Positions 24,413-36,714 of a stretch of 64,000 nt of DNA are shown one piece after another. The notes under the pieces were generated by a model. That model was not told the DNA's origin. It did not search any database and was given only the letters and a program-made list of their open reading frames with translations. Position 1 is the first letter of the stretch. The number at the start of each line of letters is the position of its first letter. The stretch comes from Thuidium tamariscinum (lineage: Eukaryota; Streptophyta; Bryopsida; Hypnales; Thuidiaceae), in the NCBI GenBank assembly GCA_947034885.2, contig OX344754.2:6207001-6271000 (forward strand). Reading direction: 5' to 3'. Position numbers and translations under genes: made by a program.

Positions 24413-25563
24413 TTTACAATGGTTTGAGTTTAGAATCAAAAATTAAAAGAGTGTTCATAAAACACTAGTAAAAAGAAGATGTACCTAAACACTTACAAGC
24501 ACATGTACAAGTAATTGAGGAAAATCTAGAGTTTATAGTGTCAAAGCATGGGAAAGATTCTACGCAATTGTTGTAGATCAATAAATTCTCTAGATCAATA
24601 GTTGTTGTAGATAAGTAGCTCCACCAAAAATAGCAATCACCTTACAACCTCAAACTCTCAAAACAACAAAAGAAAGTAGAAAAAATCACAGCTTAAAACC
24701 CTATCTGCCTTACACAAAAACACATCAAAGGGGTGAGACAACAATTGCAATGTTTTCAGCAATCCTAGTTGCACAAGAGTAGAGATAAGTTACCCCAAAC
24801 CCTACAACTATTTTTCAACGAGTATTTCGTGTGAACACAAATCAACCCCATTGTTCAACTTCATTGAAAATTTATAGATCAATTCTTTTGTGTTGGAATG
24901 GTAGATTCTTACATCAATTAACATACATGTTGTCACATTGTTGGTATACTTATGAAAAGATTGGTATGTACAGATTAACATTATTTTACAGCTACAACAA
25001 ATGTGAAGAAAGAAATCCTTAGATATACTAGATTGTATAAGTTTCATCACTCACTTAAAAAAATTTGTACACAATTATAATCATTCTCCTACAAAAAATT
25101 TGTATGGACCCTATTCAACGATGCTAGTATGTGAGCATGAAAGTGTGAGCATGTGAGCCTTGAGCATATAGATAAGTATGTATATGCAACCATTTGAAGG
25201 TGTTTATAACATAAACACCTATAATATAGGTGCTTATAGCATATATACACTATTAACATAGAAGGTTACTATAGTATAGACACTTATATCATAGATGTAT
25301 AGTCTTTTAGGCTCATAGGCTCACACTTTTATGTTCACATAATAGCAACCTTCGGACCCTATTTGTAAAGGCTAGTTTATTAATAAAAAATCCTATCAAA
25401 TGATGTTTTTATATAGCCTGATTTATATATAATAGGCTATGTGGCATTTCAAGGACCCTATAGTAGCCTTACATATTATATAAAATTGATCTCTTTTTGA
25501 ATTAAATGAACCCTATCTTTTAACTCACGTAGTTTTCTAAAAATCGCAAGTTATCTCCCCAAG
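23795..25563. mobile_element. 1.77-kb inverted-repeat element with 8-base target duplication
   Basis: The element starts CCCGGGAAGATTACT and ends AGTTATCTCCCCAAG; the ends pair over about 15 bases with a few mismatches. ATTGATTC is duplicated exactly at 23787-23794 and 25564-25571. The uninterrupted repeat at 35935-36345 shows the site without the element. Eight-base duplications occur in hAT, P and some MULE families. The CYYGGGRAG start resembles the ends of the 1.66-kb elements at 39136 and 60180, so they may share a superfamily. No transposase frame is present; it contains an (AT)n run. Confidence 0.85.
24358..24409. repeat. (AT)n microsatellite
   Basis: About 26 uninterrupted AT dinucleotides inside the 1.77-kb element. 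The poly-Ile/Tyr open frame across it on the minus strand is an artefact of the repeat. Confidence 0.97.
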
Positions 25564-25690
25564 ATTGATTCAAACCTTGAAAAAGTACAAAGACACACAT
25601 TTAAGGAAAAAATGGAAATCCATTCCAATCTTGGTTGGAAATAGTATATTCTATTGATTGTTGATGGGGTGCTAGTTAGTATTAGATACC

Positions 25691-27894
25691 TCTACCATAA
25701 TTGAGACAAGCTTGCATTAGAGAAATTTTGAGCTCTTAAGAAGGCCTTTAGAAATTGACATGCAAAGCTATTTATTGAAGGCTAAAGATGATAGCCTTAG
25801 TACACAATGTGTTGCTACCTTGTGTGAATATTCATCAAGTACTTATGAATTTGTTAAATAAAGAATTCACTTATTGTACCAAAGACTTGAATGACAAAAA
25901 GTACCTATTGTTCCATTGTCCAATAAGAGGTATTTCATGGTGCAAACATCATGAGCATAAAGTACCAATGATCTTATTAAAAAAAAAGTCTCACTCATTG
26001 TACTAAAAACACATGAGCCATTAGTACTTAATTGCACCAAATTTGTCCTTCTCCAAATAAAATAATCCCTCAATGTACTTAAAATTTGAATGACAAGAAG
26101 TACCTAATGTCCCATTATCCAATCAAAAAAACATGTACCTTTATAAACATCATGATGTCAAAATGGGTGGAAATAGGGGAAAAAAGTTGTCCTTTATTTG
26201 ACAAGTACGCATTTAAATCCAATTGAGGACCCCAATTGAGGCCATTCTAGAGGCCTCTTCGAGAGTTCAAAATTTCTCTAATGATGGATTGTAAGTTCTT
26301 ATCCATCAAGTGAAAATTATGGCTCTCAAACAATCATTGCATGGATGATTGTCCCTCATGCACTTGTTATTATCAACTAATTCCAACCCTACATATTACA
26401 CCAAAAGGCAAACAATTTTTTACCTTAAATAGCAACACCTATTAAAATTAAGCCCTCTCGGCATTAGGCTTGATGCCTTTAGAATAAATGATTTTCTATT
26501 CACATAAAGTTGGAGGTCCATAAACAATTCAAGCTCTAATTGTGTTCTATCTAGCAATGAGTGACATGTTCCTTGAATTATCTATTATAGTCATTGATGA
26601 GGTAGGTAGGCATAATGGAATAGTTTATGGACATCCACCCTTTTTGATAGCACTAGTATCTGAGTTTAGAGTGGTGAGCTCATAAATCCAAATTGTAGGG
26701 CTTGTGAGCCCAAGGCCCAACGTCCTAATTGTAATACATTTATGAACTTAGTTTTGATTTTGGAAAAGGAAAATTAATATGACTATGATCATGAAAATCT
26801 TACTATAATCACAAATTTAGTTGAGGCCCTATAAATATGGAATGTAGGTTTTTAATTTGTTTTTGAAATCCTAATAATTAATTTCATTGGAAGAATTTCA
26901 TAAAAGTTATACATAGGTGAGGATTTAGATTGATCTCCAAATATATTTAAAAACATGAGCACTTAGAGAAATCTACTACAATGCAATAAAATACCTTCAA
27001 TACACATTGTTCACAAGAAATATTAGAAAATAACTAGCTTCTACTAAAACTAAATTGTGCCTATCCTTGTCATTTTGTAAAATTACTTGTATAGGTACTT
27101 GTTCACTATATATTGCTAATGACCTTCAATCACAAAAAAGGCCATGTTTACGAAACCAAAGTATGTGCAAGCCATAAACATATTCACTACATATAATTCA
27201 ATACACATTTGTGTTTTGCTTCAACCTAGTCTTAAGAGATACTATAGATTTTGAATGAGAAAGGGAAGCAATGTCACACCTGAGATCATTCCTTTGATAT
27301 AGTTTGCATTTTTTTGACTTGTTTCAATGTTCTATTGTTGAAGCATTTGCAATTTGATGGACGGTTATGTTGTTTATTACAATGTGACAAGTAACTCTTT
27401 GGGTTCAATAGTGACATTTGATCCTACAATTTTATACATTGACATTTTAATTTTTAGAAAATTGTAAAAGCACTTCTGAACAAAACTAAAAATTAGCCAT
27501 TTGAGAAGACTTTTTGGTGATGAGGTATGACTAAAAAAATAAGTTCAAAATCATTGCACTAATGTAGAGGTCATAAAATAATGTGTTTTTATATGCCTTT
27601 TGGTAAGAATATGTCTACCTACTATAAGAACATACTACAAAAATTTCAACCAAAAATAATTAATTTAAACCAATCAATTGTATAAAAAATCCTAATCTTA
27701 AAAGTGTGACAAATTAACAAAAATAAATTTTAAATATAATTTTTTTTTAAATTCTAAAAAATACAGAATATGATTGCAATCAAAAACTCTAGAAACAATT
27801 TTCTTAGTTTGGGCATCGGATACATCAATAAAAAATTATAGCATTAGACAAGAACAAATTTTGTAAAGTACTAGAAAAGTGGTTGGTTTTTCTT
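25691..27894. other. AT-rich spacer with a short imperfect duplication
   Basis: A block containing 'gaatgacaa.aagtaccta' followed by 'cattgtccaat' at about 25887-25925 recurs at about 26088-26125, with roughly 200 bases between the copies. It is probably an internal duplication within an old repeat. No gene is recognised. Confidence 0.45.
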
Positions 27895-28467
27895 GCAATG
27901 ACCCAACTTGAAAAGTGCCAAACCTCAAGAAAATACATACCTTCATGTTTTAATTAGGAAAAAAATATTAAAAATAAGTAAATACAAAAAATAAAATGTG
28001 GCCATTTGCAACAACTTTATGGAGATGGTCATTCACCAAAAAAATCACCAAAATAATATTTTATATGTTTCAAAATACAAGCAAAATGAAGCTCACTTTG
28101 TGAACTTTTACACCACATAAAATTAACTATTTTCAAAAACCCTTCCTTGAAAAGCTAGAAGTCTATTAGAAGACCATCTCATCCAAATTTCATCTTAAAA
28201 TCATTAAAAAAAAGGTACTCCTTACTCCTTAGTACTAAAAAGTAAAAACCTCCAAATTATCATTTGTGACATTCAATCACGAGTACTATTTTAATATTAA
28301 ACTATTTTTAAAAATTATGAAAAAATTACGAAAGGTGTATGATAGTCATCAATACCATTTCTAGAAATCTTGAGTCATTTGGAAGGAAAATGCAAAAGTT
28401 ATATTAAAAAAAAAATCAACATAAAATGTGTGACAAAAAATAGTACAAGTGTTTTATGCAATCACCC
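27895..28467 (+). mobile_element. Diverged, truncated relative of the MITE at 51856-52590
   Basis: It shares, in the same order, 'acttgaaaagtgccaaa.ctcaag', 'atattttatatgtttcaaaat' and the end 'tgcaatcaccc' with the MITE in the methyltransferase gene. The matching left terminus is not found, so the copy is incomplete or too diverged to see. Confidence 0.55.
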
Positions 28468-30157
28468 TCCACGTTTCTCAACTCCATCCAAGTTCGGACT
28501 TCTAAAGACTTTCTAAACTTGGCCTTCCATATATATTTCAAGCATTCCCATTCTCAGGGTCTTAAAATCTTGGAGAGGTATACATTTTAGACCATATGAT
28601 CTAAACCTAAGAATGCTAAGTTTGTGGCATATCTCCATTTTAATGAAATATCCATTCCAAGCGAAAGCAAGCTAATAGGAGCCAACTTGGATGTAAGTAT
28701 GTAACACTTCCTTATTTTTTAAGAATCTTCATTCTAATTCTTAGATATGAGTTAAAACATGAAAAAAAATTGTAGTGCATTGTTTCTTAAGACCAAAAAT
28801 CAGTGTGCAGTGTATGGCTATTTGACATAAGACCAAAAAAAATTAAATATGATTACTTTTGAAGTATGAAAAGGACAAAAATGTATTTATAACGGTTGCT
28901 TATTTGGTTAAATAAGCAACCCATTATAAATGAATTAAATTTAAAAAAAATGAACAATCAACAATTTATGATAAAATATTCTAATATGAATCCATCATGA
29001 ATGATTTATGAATCCAAATTGGACTATTTAGATAAATATACAATGATTTGTGAATGAAATATTTCATTAAGAACCTCCATAAACACCTCCATAAGCACCT
29101 CAATAACATCTTCAAGTGACTCCTATTAGCTTGCTTTCACCCTTCCATGTACATACCCAATTACCCATAAGTACTCAATTCACACTGGTCACTTCTTAGA
29201 ACTTCTCAAATAATGTCTGATCCTATATATCAACTGTCAAGTGCAAGTTCATTGAGGATTAAATCAATTAATTTTCAGCTCAGATGGTGGTTTGATTGCA
29301 CTGAGCTCATGAGACATGAGACATGGAGACTGCGAACGAATTCTAGTTCGACCACCTGAACGAGTCTGCCTGTGAAAATCGACAGGGGAATCAATTGCAA
29401 CATAAATTCCGAAATTTGTAAACCTGAAGTTTGTTCAATCAAATCAATATTGTTCAGAACGATCGATCGAGAGTCTGATCTACTTTTCAAAACGGGCAAC
29501 ATAAATAATTCAACATGGATGTTCTTCTACTACTTCGGGTGGGAGACTGGGAGCTAGTTTTTAATTAGTCTTTTAATCACCCTCAGTTCGAAGATCCTTT
29601 TCTACAGGCGATCCGGCCTTCTTTGAGAAGTTATCACCATGGGCAAATTAAAACCTCTAATTCGGTAATTCTAGCTCCGACCATCAACAATTCTATCTCC
29701 AATTAAAACAAGAATATTCTGCAGATAACAACACGTACAAAAGACAAAAACTCCAGATATCTAGAAACAAATTTCTATCTAACAGCAATCATTTGGAGTC
29801 TCCCCCTTCTAGTAACTCCACTCCAATGTCACGTGCATCTGAATTTCTGATCAGAACAATCAGAGCTGTGGATCGATACGAAGCTTCGCTTCTCATGAAC
29901 TGAGATCAGGTTTCTAATGGCATGCAGCGGCTGCTGTAAATACCCTGCAACTCTGCAAGACTCCCTGATAATAGATTCATAATCAGTGTTTATTAGAATT
30001 AGTTAAACTTACTCAGATGAAGGAATTGAAAGCAAAGAATTGATGCTATCAATGGTACTGTAATTATATATATAAACACCAATTAAGAGCTTGAATCGCT
30101 AGGGTGGAGAATACTTATCGATACGTACCTGCTGCTCGCCAGGGTACTCGGAGCTGG
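28468..30157. other. Spacer and 3' flank of the 668-residue gene
   Basis: AT-rich to about 29200, then a more mixed composition to 30157 that probably holds the 3' untranslated region of the minus-strand gene ending at 30158. No recognised gene. Short frames at 29275-29557 overlap on both strands and have no motif. Confidence 0.4.
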
Positions 30158-33100
30158 TCAGACCAGCTCTCCAGCTTGCGATGGTACAGTTATGGCCAGT
30201 GCCTGAAGGTGCAAATCCTCAGCATTCTCTGGGGAAGGCTCGCTGGTCCTTGGAGTCTGCACTTGTTGAATCTTGTGCTGCTTGTAATGCCACTTACTCC
30301 TGAACTGCGAGTAAGGAAATTCAGGGGTCTGTGGAAGACCTTCGGTGCGTGACTCAGGGGTCTTCGTATTCTCGACCTCAGCCGGGAGAATTTCGGCGCT
30401 AGCTGTGGTCGTGGCCTGTGCCTCAGGGTGCGAATCCTCAGCATTCTTTGGAGAAGGCTCGCTGGTCCTTGAAGTCCGCGATTGTTGTATCCTGTGCTGC
30501 TTGTAATGCCACTTACTTCTGAACTGCAAGTGAGGGAACTCAGGACTCTGCGGATGGTGCGGAAGATCTTCGTTTCCAGGCTGAAGGCTTTTCGTATTAT
30601 CCACTTCTGTCGGAAGACCGTCGGGTATTATCGGAGGAGCAAGCTCACGGGACTTCGTCTGCAACTCAGGGAACTCGGGGCTCTGCGGACTGTGCGGAAG
30701 ACCTTCGGTGCCTGACTCAGGGGTCTTGGTATTATCCACTTCTGTCGGAAGACCGTCGGGTATCATCGGAGGAGCAGGCTCACAGGACTTCGTCTGCAGC
30801 TCAGGGAACTCAGGGCTCTGCGGAATGTGCGGAACTGACTCAGGGGTCTTCGTATTCTCGACCACAGCGGGGAGAATTTCGGCGCTAGCTCTGGTCCCAT
30901 CCAGTGCCTGAAGGTGCGAACCCTCAGCATTTGGAGAAGGCTCGCTGGTCCATGAAGTCTGCAAAATTTGTTGTGCCTTGTGCAGCTTGTTATGCCACTT
31001 ACTCGTGAACTGCAACTCAGGGCTCTGCGGATTGTGCGGAAGACCTTCGTGTCCTGATTCAGGGCTCTTCGTATTATCCACTTCTGTCGGAAGACCCTCG
31101 GGTATTATCGGAGGAGAAGGCTCACGGGACTTCGTCAGCAACTCAGGGAACTCAGGGCTCTGCGGATTGAGCGAAAGACCTTCGTTTCCTGGCTCAGAGC
31201 TCTTCGTATTATCCACTTCTGTCGGAAGACCGCCGGGTATTGTCGGAGGAGCAGGCTCAGGCTCACGGGACTTCGTCTGCAACTCAGGGAACTCAGGGCT
31301 CTGCGGATTGAGCGGAAGACCTTCGTTTCCTGGCTCAGGGCTCTTCGTATTATCCACTTCTGTCGGCAGACCCTCGGGTTCTATCGGAGGAGCAGGCTCA
31401 GGGGACTTGTTGTACTCATGATCCTCGTATCGTTTCGATCTTGACCTGAAAACAACACACAATGGAAGCTAAGATCGAGCCTTCATTTCTTGAACAAGCT
31501 AGACCATGCAATTGCATGTGATGACGAGGACGACAATGATTCACGAAGCACACTACAATGTACATTCGATCAGCTAGCACTAGTGCGGCTGTACCCTTCT
31601 CAGTGGTTGCAGAAATTACCTCGTCTGACCCCAAACCAATGGAGCCGGTGCAGTGACCAAAGGCTTACGCTTTGAGGGCCCAGCCACTGGAGAACGTGGG
31701 GTCCTTGGCCCAGTAGTAACCACTATACGCTTTGAGGGCCCAGCCACTGGAGAACATGGGGTCCTTGGTCCAGTAGTAACCACTATACGCTTCCCTTCAC
31801 TGCGCTTCTGCCGCTCCACTTTCAAAGCTGCAACACATTTCAATACATTGGGATTTGGGAATTTATTCTTTTCGAAAATCTAGTGAAGTCTAGATTTGAA
31901 GTATTGCAGACAGGAAATACGGAGCCTGTGGGAGACTAGGCCTAGGAAAAATAAAAACGAAAATGAAAATCACCGTGTTCCGCAGTGGGAACTGGGTCCT
32001 CCATTTCCTCATCGGAGCTCTCGGAGTCCTCACTGGACTCCTCATCAGTAGAAACTGGGTCTTCCATGTCCTCATCACGTTGCTCTCGCTTTCGAATCAC
32101 GTCTTCGAGATACTGGCGAAGTGATATTATGTTCTCCTGTGGTGGAACTACAGAAGGAATGTTCCCTCGGGCCCTTTCACGGGCCATGAATTTGCGCAGG
32201 CCTGGAAACATAAGTACTCGTTAGCAAGCGAGTGTCAGAAAAGTGCGTTGTGTAATCACATCTACCTCAAAACAAATTGATTTCCTTTCATACGTACTTA
32301 TGTATATAAATGTCTATTTAAGTTCACAACTTAATACTCATCGTCTAATCATGTACCCACATATCAACATATGATCATGACATGTAGCTTACATATTTTT
32401 AATAGAACTTGAATTAATGCTCCCTAGTGTCAATACATACACAATTTCAAATGAATACAGTATAACGCCAATTCATCATGTGAATGAAAGTCAGCTTACA
32501 TGGAGTGGGTTCCATTTTCGTGTATTTTGGCCTGCTTTCCTTCCTGAGGAGCTCTCCGAATTCTTCACAGGTGAGCATATCCCTCTGCAATCCGAAAGCC
32601 CGTCCAGAAGGTGTAAGCATATATTTAAGAATTGAAATGTGTGAATGTGACAATGTGTCTAACAGAAGTTAGCACTGACAGAATCAGTTATCGATTCAAT
32701 GCAATAAATTGGGTGTAATGTTGTTATATCAGTAATGCGTACCAGGATTTGGTCTTCGACGTAATCTTCCTCCTTGAAGTTGAGTTTGATGCTTCGAGGA
32801 TCCAAGGCATGAGGCTTGTATTTGAGGGCGGCACGGTCCTGCGCCCTGCAGGGAATGCATCGTGATTGTATTTATTTATTAGCACAATATCTTCTGCAAT
32901 TGCGACCTATTAGAACACATTTACAGAAAATTCACATGCACAATCCCAGGGCACAACCATGCTGACTGATTATTGAATGATGCACCAATATTCTTATTTC
33001 TCTTGCGGGAATAATTATCAGAAGTTTCTAAGATGATGCGACACTGAAAAACGGGGGAAATCATAGAATAGCAGCAACAGAGAATTGCTAATCAGTGGCA

Positions 33101-34173
33101 CGAATTTTCCAGGACAGACTATCAGGAACCAGAGATGTTCTCGTGTATTTCTTCAGTTCGAAGATAGATAAACTAATCACCATCCCAAGTTACCTTGCGG
33201 CCAAATAGGCTGTGAGGTGACTCCCTGCACATCAGTTTCATACACAAGATGTCAATAGTTGAAGAAATGAAATTTTTCTGCAGCTAGTACCACAATACAT
33301 CATGAATGGCAACTTACACAGCTACCTTCTCCCCCATTCCAACCAAAAAACAGTGTCCCTCATGCATTCACATGAGGAAAGCCGGGCGGCCGGCCGTCAA
33401 TTCGTCATTTACATTGATCCATATCGATCAAGTCAAAGTGAAACAACGTTAAAATAGCGCTTAAAACATAGTTTACCAAACAAGTGGGAAAAGTTTCATG
33501 TGAAAGACGTACCAAAAAAAAGACGCATTTTCTTCCCTGGTTTTGAGGGATCACTGCGATCAATATGCTCAACACAATTAGCGCCACATACAAATTTAGT
33601 GTCACTAAAAAATTTATTTTAATTTGTTGAAATGGGTATAGCACAGTAATACTTCATCCTTAACTAATTTTACTCCCTCTGTCTCAAAATAAGACCGGTT
33701 AGTGTTTCCTTGGTTTCCTTTACTAAGCAAACCCCGATCGTCTTATGAGACAGAGGGAGTATTATTTCACAAATAGCGCAGCTTTGATAAATTAGTATCA
33801 CAGTCACGCATTTACAAGCTAGTGTGGAAAGTAAAAAAGAATTAAGAATTGGCATGGTGCAACTGAATGAACTACCTGATCGAATCCAGTCAGCGTCAAG
33901 GTTTAGACAATATCCATAATTGAGAAAAAGGCATCCAAAAGTCAGCATGGAAAGTCTGTCACAAACTATGTAATTAAGTGAGAATACTCACTTGAACCAG
34001 GCACCAAAAAGCTTGGTGTTCTTGAAATGGTGCACGTGAATGTATTTCTTTGCAACTGGCGTCGGATCCTCCAAGTTCGTTAAGCTCTTCGCGCGTCGTT
34101 TAAACTCACCGGGTGTGGCAGGCAATTCGGGAGACGACGCGCTGGCGTTCATCCTCAGCGACCTCGACACCAT
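30158..34173 (-). CDS. Unrecognised 668-residue protein with Pro-rich repeat tail
   Basis: I do not recognise the family. Seven exons join in one frame with GT/AG sites on the minus strand: 34173-34110, 33224-33194, 32845-32743, 32584-32500, 32201-31974, 31827-31620, 31445-30158. They total 2,007 bases. The start is the ATG opening the first of these exons; earlier exons may add residues, because an AG precedes this ATG and an in-frame reading continues upstream. The first ~150 residues are charged and look globular (LTAYLAARAQDRAALKY, then FMARERARG). An acidic stretch follows (DEESSEDSESSDEE). Two copies of a 24-residue unit (KRIVVTTGPRTP) come next, then about 400 residues of degenerate repeats: GLPTEVDNTK five times exactly plus two variants, and SKWH.KxHxxQQ three times. 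Basic SKRKP-type clusters suggest a nuclear protein (inference). Confidence 0.72.
30170..31420 (-). repeat. Degenerate coding tandem repeats in the last exon
   Basis: Two unit types alternate at DNA and protein level. One is short and Pro/Glu-rich around GLPTEVDNTK and SPEFPELQTKSRE; the other is longer and contains SKWHYKQHKIQQ and TSEPSP. Repeat lengths stay in frame. The opposite strand also shows long open frames here, but those only mirror the repeat. Confidence 0.85.
31663..31806 (-). repeat. 72-base in-frame tandem duplication
   Basis: Two adjacent, nearly identical 72-base units lie within one exon of the minus-strand gene ('tttgagggcccagccactgg' begins both on the plus strand). The unit is 24 codons, so the frame is kept. 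Very few differences imply a recent duplication. Confidence 0.9.
33673..33759. mobile_element. Stowaway-type MITE
   Basis: An 87-base element has ends CTCCCTCTGTCTCA and TGAGACAGAGGGAG, exact reverse complements, with TA on both sides (33671-33672 and 33760-33761). CTCCCTC ends with TA targets are the known hallmark of plant Stowaway MITEs of the Tc1/mariner superfamily. It lies in an intron of the minus-strand gene. Confidence 0.9.
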
Positions 34174-35870
34174 CTGCGAGCACATTCCGAAAAGAAAAAA
34201 GAAAAAGGTAGAAGCCTGTCAGAAATATATAGTCTGGTCGATCACTCCTGCTAAAGGGAGTTTTGGTCGTAAAGCTCTGAATATGTTGAAATATACTGCT
34301 GGTTCCAAAGTTTACCTTGATCAGTGAGATCCGCACGGTACTTTTTAATTCCGGCCTTCAATCTGCACAGACAAAAAAATTTGTGTTCATGACTATTTCA
34401 ACAAAGACTTAAAAGCAAGTTCTAACAAGTTCTCACACCAAACTCGAGAGCAAAGAGCATTCGTGAGGGTGAAGTTTGCAGAACCGGAAGAAAGCCCCGC
34501 ACCTCCGCTGCAAAAGAAGAACAATTCAAGGCCAGACTACAATCAATTCTCTTGTGAACAGTCAAGAACGGGGTCTGAGCTTCTGCATTTATAAAGGGCT
34601 GAATACATTGCAAGGCTACCGAGGCGCACCAAGGGTCATGGGTGCTGACCAACTGACGAGACATCTATTCGACTATTCCGTTTCCGTTTCGGAGCAGTGG
34701 AAAGGAATTGGAAATTGTTCACTCTGTCCGCTGTGAACATAAAGCCAGTTCAAGCTCTACCGACACGCAGCACTGCCTTCTAGAGTTACGAATCACACAA
34801 CAGATTCTTTTGACTGAAAAGATGCGACTAGGGAAAGAGGGTTAGGAAACCGCTTAAGATGCAATGAAGCAAGCCGCTCTTCTGTGGCTTTTCATAGGAT
34901 TCTTCACTCTCTGTAAGCAAAATCCCCCGATCGATAGCCTTCAAACTTACTCTAGAACTTGGAGGTGCTGAAGTATAATTACCTTCGATAAATCTCAGGA
35001 ATTGATTTCCCGTGAGATGAGGTACTTTCTCCTCCTGCACATCAAGCAGAAAATTGCTATCCATATTATGAAAGGAAAGTCTTGGAAAAACTTCATAACC
35101 AACAAAGCGAGCTCTGTAAAAGTTCCGTGTGTGAATGTGCCATTGCAGACATTTTCACGCGAGAATTAATTCAAGTTCCGATTAAATTCCTAAACCCACA
35201 GTTTTTCTGCGTGAAGGTCACAAATGCCGAAACTCGCAGCTCAAGCTGTGCAGAGCGATGGCGCACGTCGTCAAGCTGCAAATCCAAAGAAAAACCTGAA
35301 AGACGTACAACACAATCAAAGTCAAGCAAAGCACAGAACAAAAACACCGCAAAACTTTCAAAAGAAACCTACAGTCAGCTTGAATCCTACCTACAGTTTT
35401 CCTGCACATGAACCAAGCCACATTTCGTTCTCTAAGTTGAAATTAAATCAAGGAGCTAGAAGCGGGGCTAGAAACTGCAATGTTGGAGTGCCTGAAAAGA
35501 AATTGCAGCGGAATCCTGAAATTCGATCGAATCTTGCTCCACTACCTTAGTCCGGAAGTTGGAAATTCGATCTGGGAAGCGCAATGAGAGAAGAAGACGG
35601 ACCCCACAGACAGGAGCAATGGAGAATCGAAAGAAGTCGATCGGCGTTTCTTCACCGTCGGATCCTTGCTATGGCAGCGGATGATCCGCGACGTTGCAGA
35701 TACCGTCGGATCACATCTATTCGACACCGTCGGATCTGATCCGTACTCCGGGTCCAGATCAGACCGGGACCCGGAGTTCCAGTCAGCGGGGATGTGACTG
35801 GCGTGAAAGGTGGAGTCTATAGTAGTGCAACGAGCCGATTTATACGGAGGCCATTTCCCCCATTTTAATA
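34174..35870 (-). promoter_or_regulatory. Probable 5' exons and promoter of the 668-residue gene
   Basis: GC is raised, especially at 35550-35860. On the minus strand, segments bounded by AG and GT look like exons: about 35286-35233 (open frame LDDVRHRSAQLELRVSAF), 35034-34983, 34507-34440 and 34360-34328. The last two can be read in phase into the ATG exon at 34173, but I could not phase all four together, so they may be partly non-coding. The GC-rich stretch near 35600-35800 contains three to four copies of a 'ccgtcggatc' unit and may be leader or promoter. Confidence 0.4.
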
Positions 35871-35934
35871 TGGGATTTCCCTTGGAAAAATGCAAATTTT
35901 TTTTTTTTTTCAAATTTTGAGTTCATAAGGCAGA

Positions 35935-36345
35935 TGTATCCATAACCGATAAAATAAGCACATTTGGATATAATCCAAGGTAGTGCAAGGCAAAGCAAAT
36001 ATTTTTAGAGATGCATTGACAAAAATAATGGAGATTGCAAAAAATTTGGTAATTTTATCTCTTGAATTGAAATCACTATAAATTTTGAAAGGCAAAAGTT
36101 GGGCTTGACCTATAACCAACATCTAGAGTCATCCAATTTCCATCATTCAAGAATACTTTCCCACTAATTACTTCCTACATTTATGTTCACTTATATGTCA
36201 TTAACTTATTGGTCCAAGCCTTGAAATAGTACAAAGACACACATTCCAAGGAGAAAACAAAAATCATTTCCAATCTTGTTTGGAATACCCTATTTATTGT
36301 TGATGGGGCATGTGTTAGTAATGAGTACATCTACCTTATTTGCAA
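35935..36345 (+). repeat. Dispersed repeat R, copy 2 (uninterrupted)
   Basis: Aligns to 23505-23794 joined to 25572-25690. At the position where copy 1 carries the 1.77-kb element, this copy reads straight through ('cattaacttattgg' then 'ccttgaaatagtac'). No gene. Confidence 0.7.
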
Positions 36346-36436
36346 TGAAAGGCCCTAAATTAGTTAGGAGGGATATTTTAAATAGAATCAATACAACACA
36401 AAATAAGATGTTTTTTTACTCAACTTTCACCTTTAG

Positions 36437-36714
36437 CTAAGGTAGGTACACCTAAAAGTGCCACTTTTTGGTACTATGCCTAGTAACTATTATTGGTCTG
36501 ATCAAATTTTCATATAGTCTTCTTGGCAAGTGAAAGTACGTTCCAATGCACCAAAAAACGCAGCATTTGGATACAATATGCAAAAGTTATTAAGGTTCAA
36601 AGTCTGTTCCTAAAAGTGCTCCAGCCAAATAGGTACATAATGGAATTCAGAGATGTACAACAACTATAGATGGTACTTTTAGGTGAGGTGCAATTTTAGG
36701 TGTACCCACCTTAG
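36437..36714. mobile_element. 278-base MITE candidate
   Basis: The ends CTAAGGTAGGTACACC and GGTGTACCCACCTTAG pair with one mismatch, and pairing extends a further ten bases inward. No convincing target duplication is seen, so the superfamily is open. No open frame. Confidence 0.65.

Larger units (their letters stand above)
23505..25690 (+). repeat. Dispersed repeat R, copy 1, split by a 1.77-kb element
   Basis: The blocks 23505-23794 and 25572-25690 align by eye, in order, with an uninterrupted stretch at 35935-36345. Shared landmarks are 'gtgcaaggcaaagcaaatatt', 'ttttatctcttgaattgaaat', 'gtcattaacttattg' and 'gtacaaagacacacatt'. The interruption is the element at 23795-25563. No coding function is seen. 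Confidence 0.7.

Noticed and set aside
24146-24439. 97-residue open frame with Ile/Tyr tract
   Set aside because: Produced by the (AT)n microsatellite.
30482-31421. Plus-strand coding regions opposite the repeat exon
   Set aside because: They mirror a repetitive minus-strand exon. The minus strand has consistent splice sites and a continuous chain of exons; the plus strand has none.
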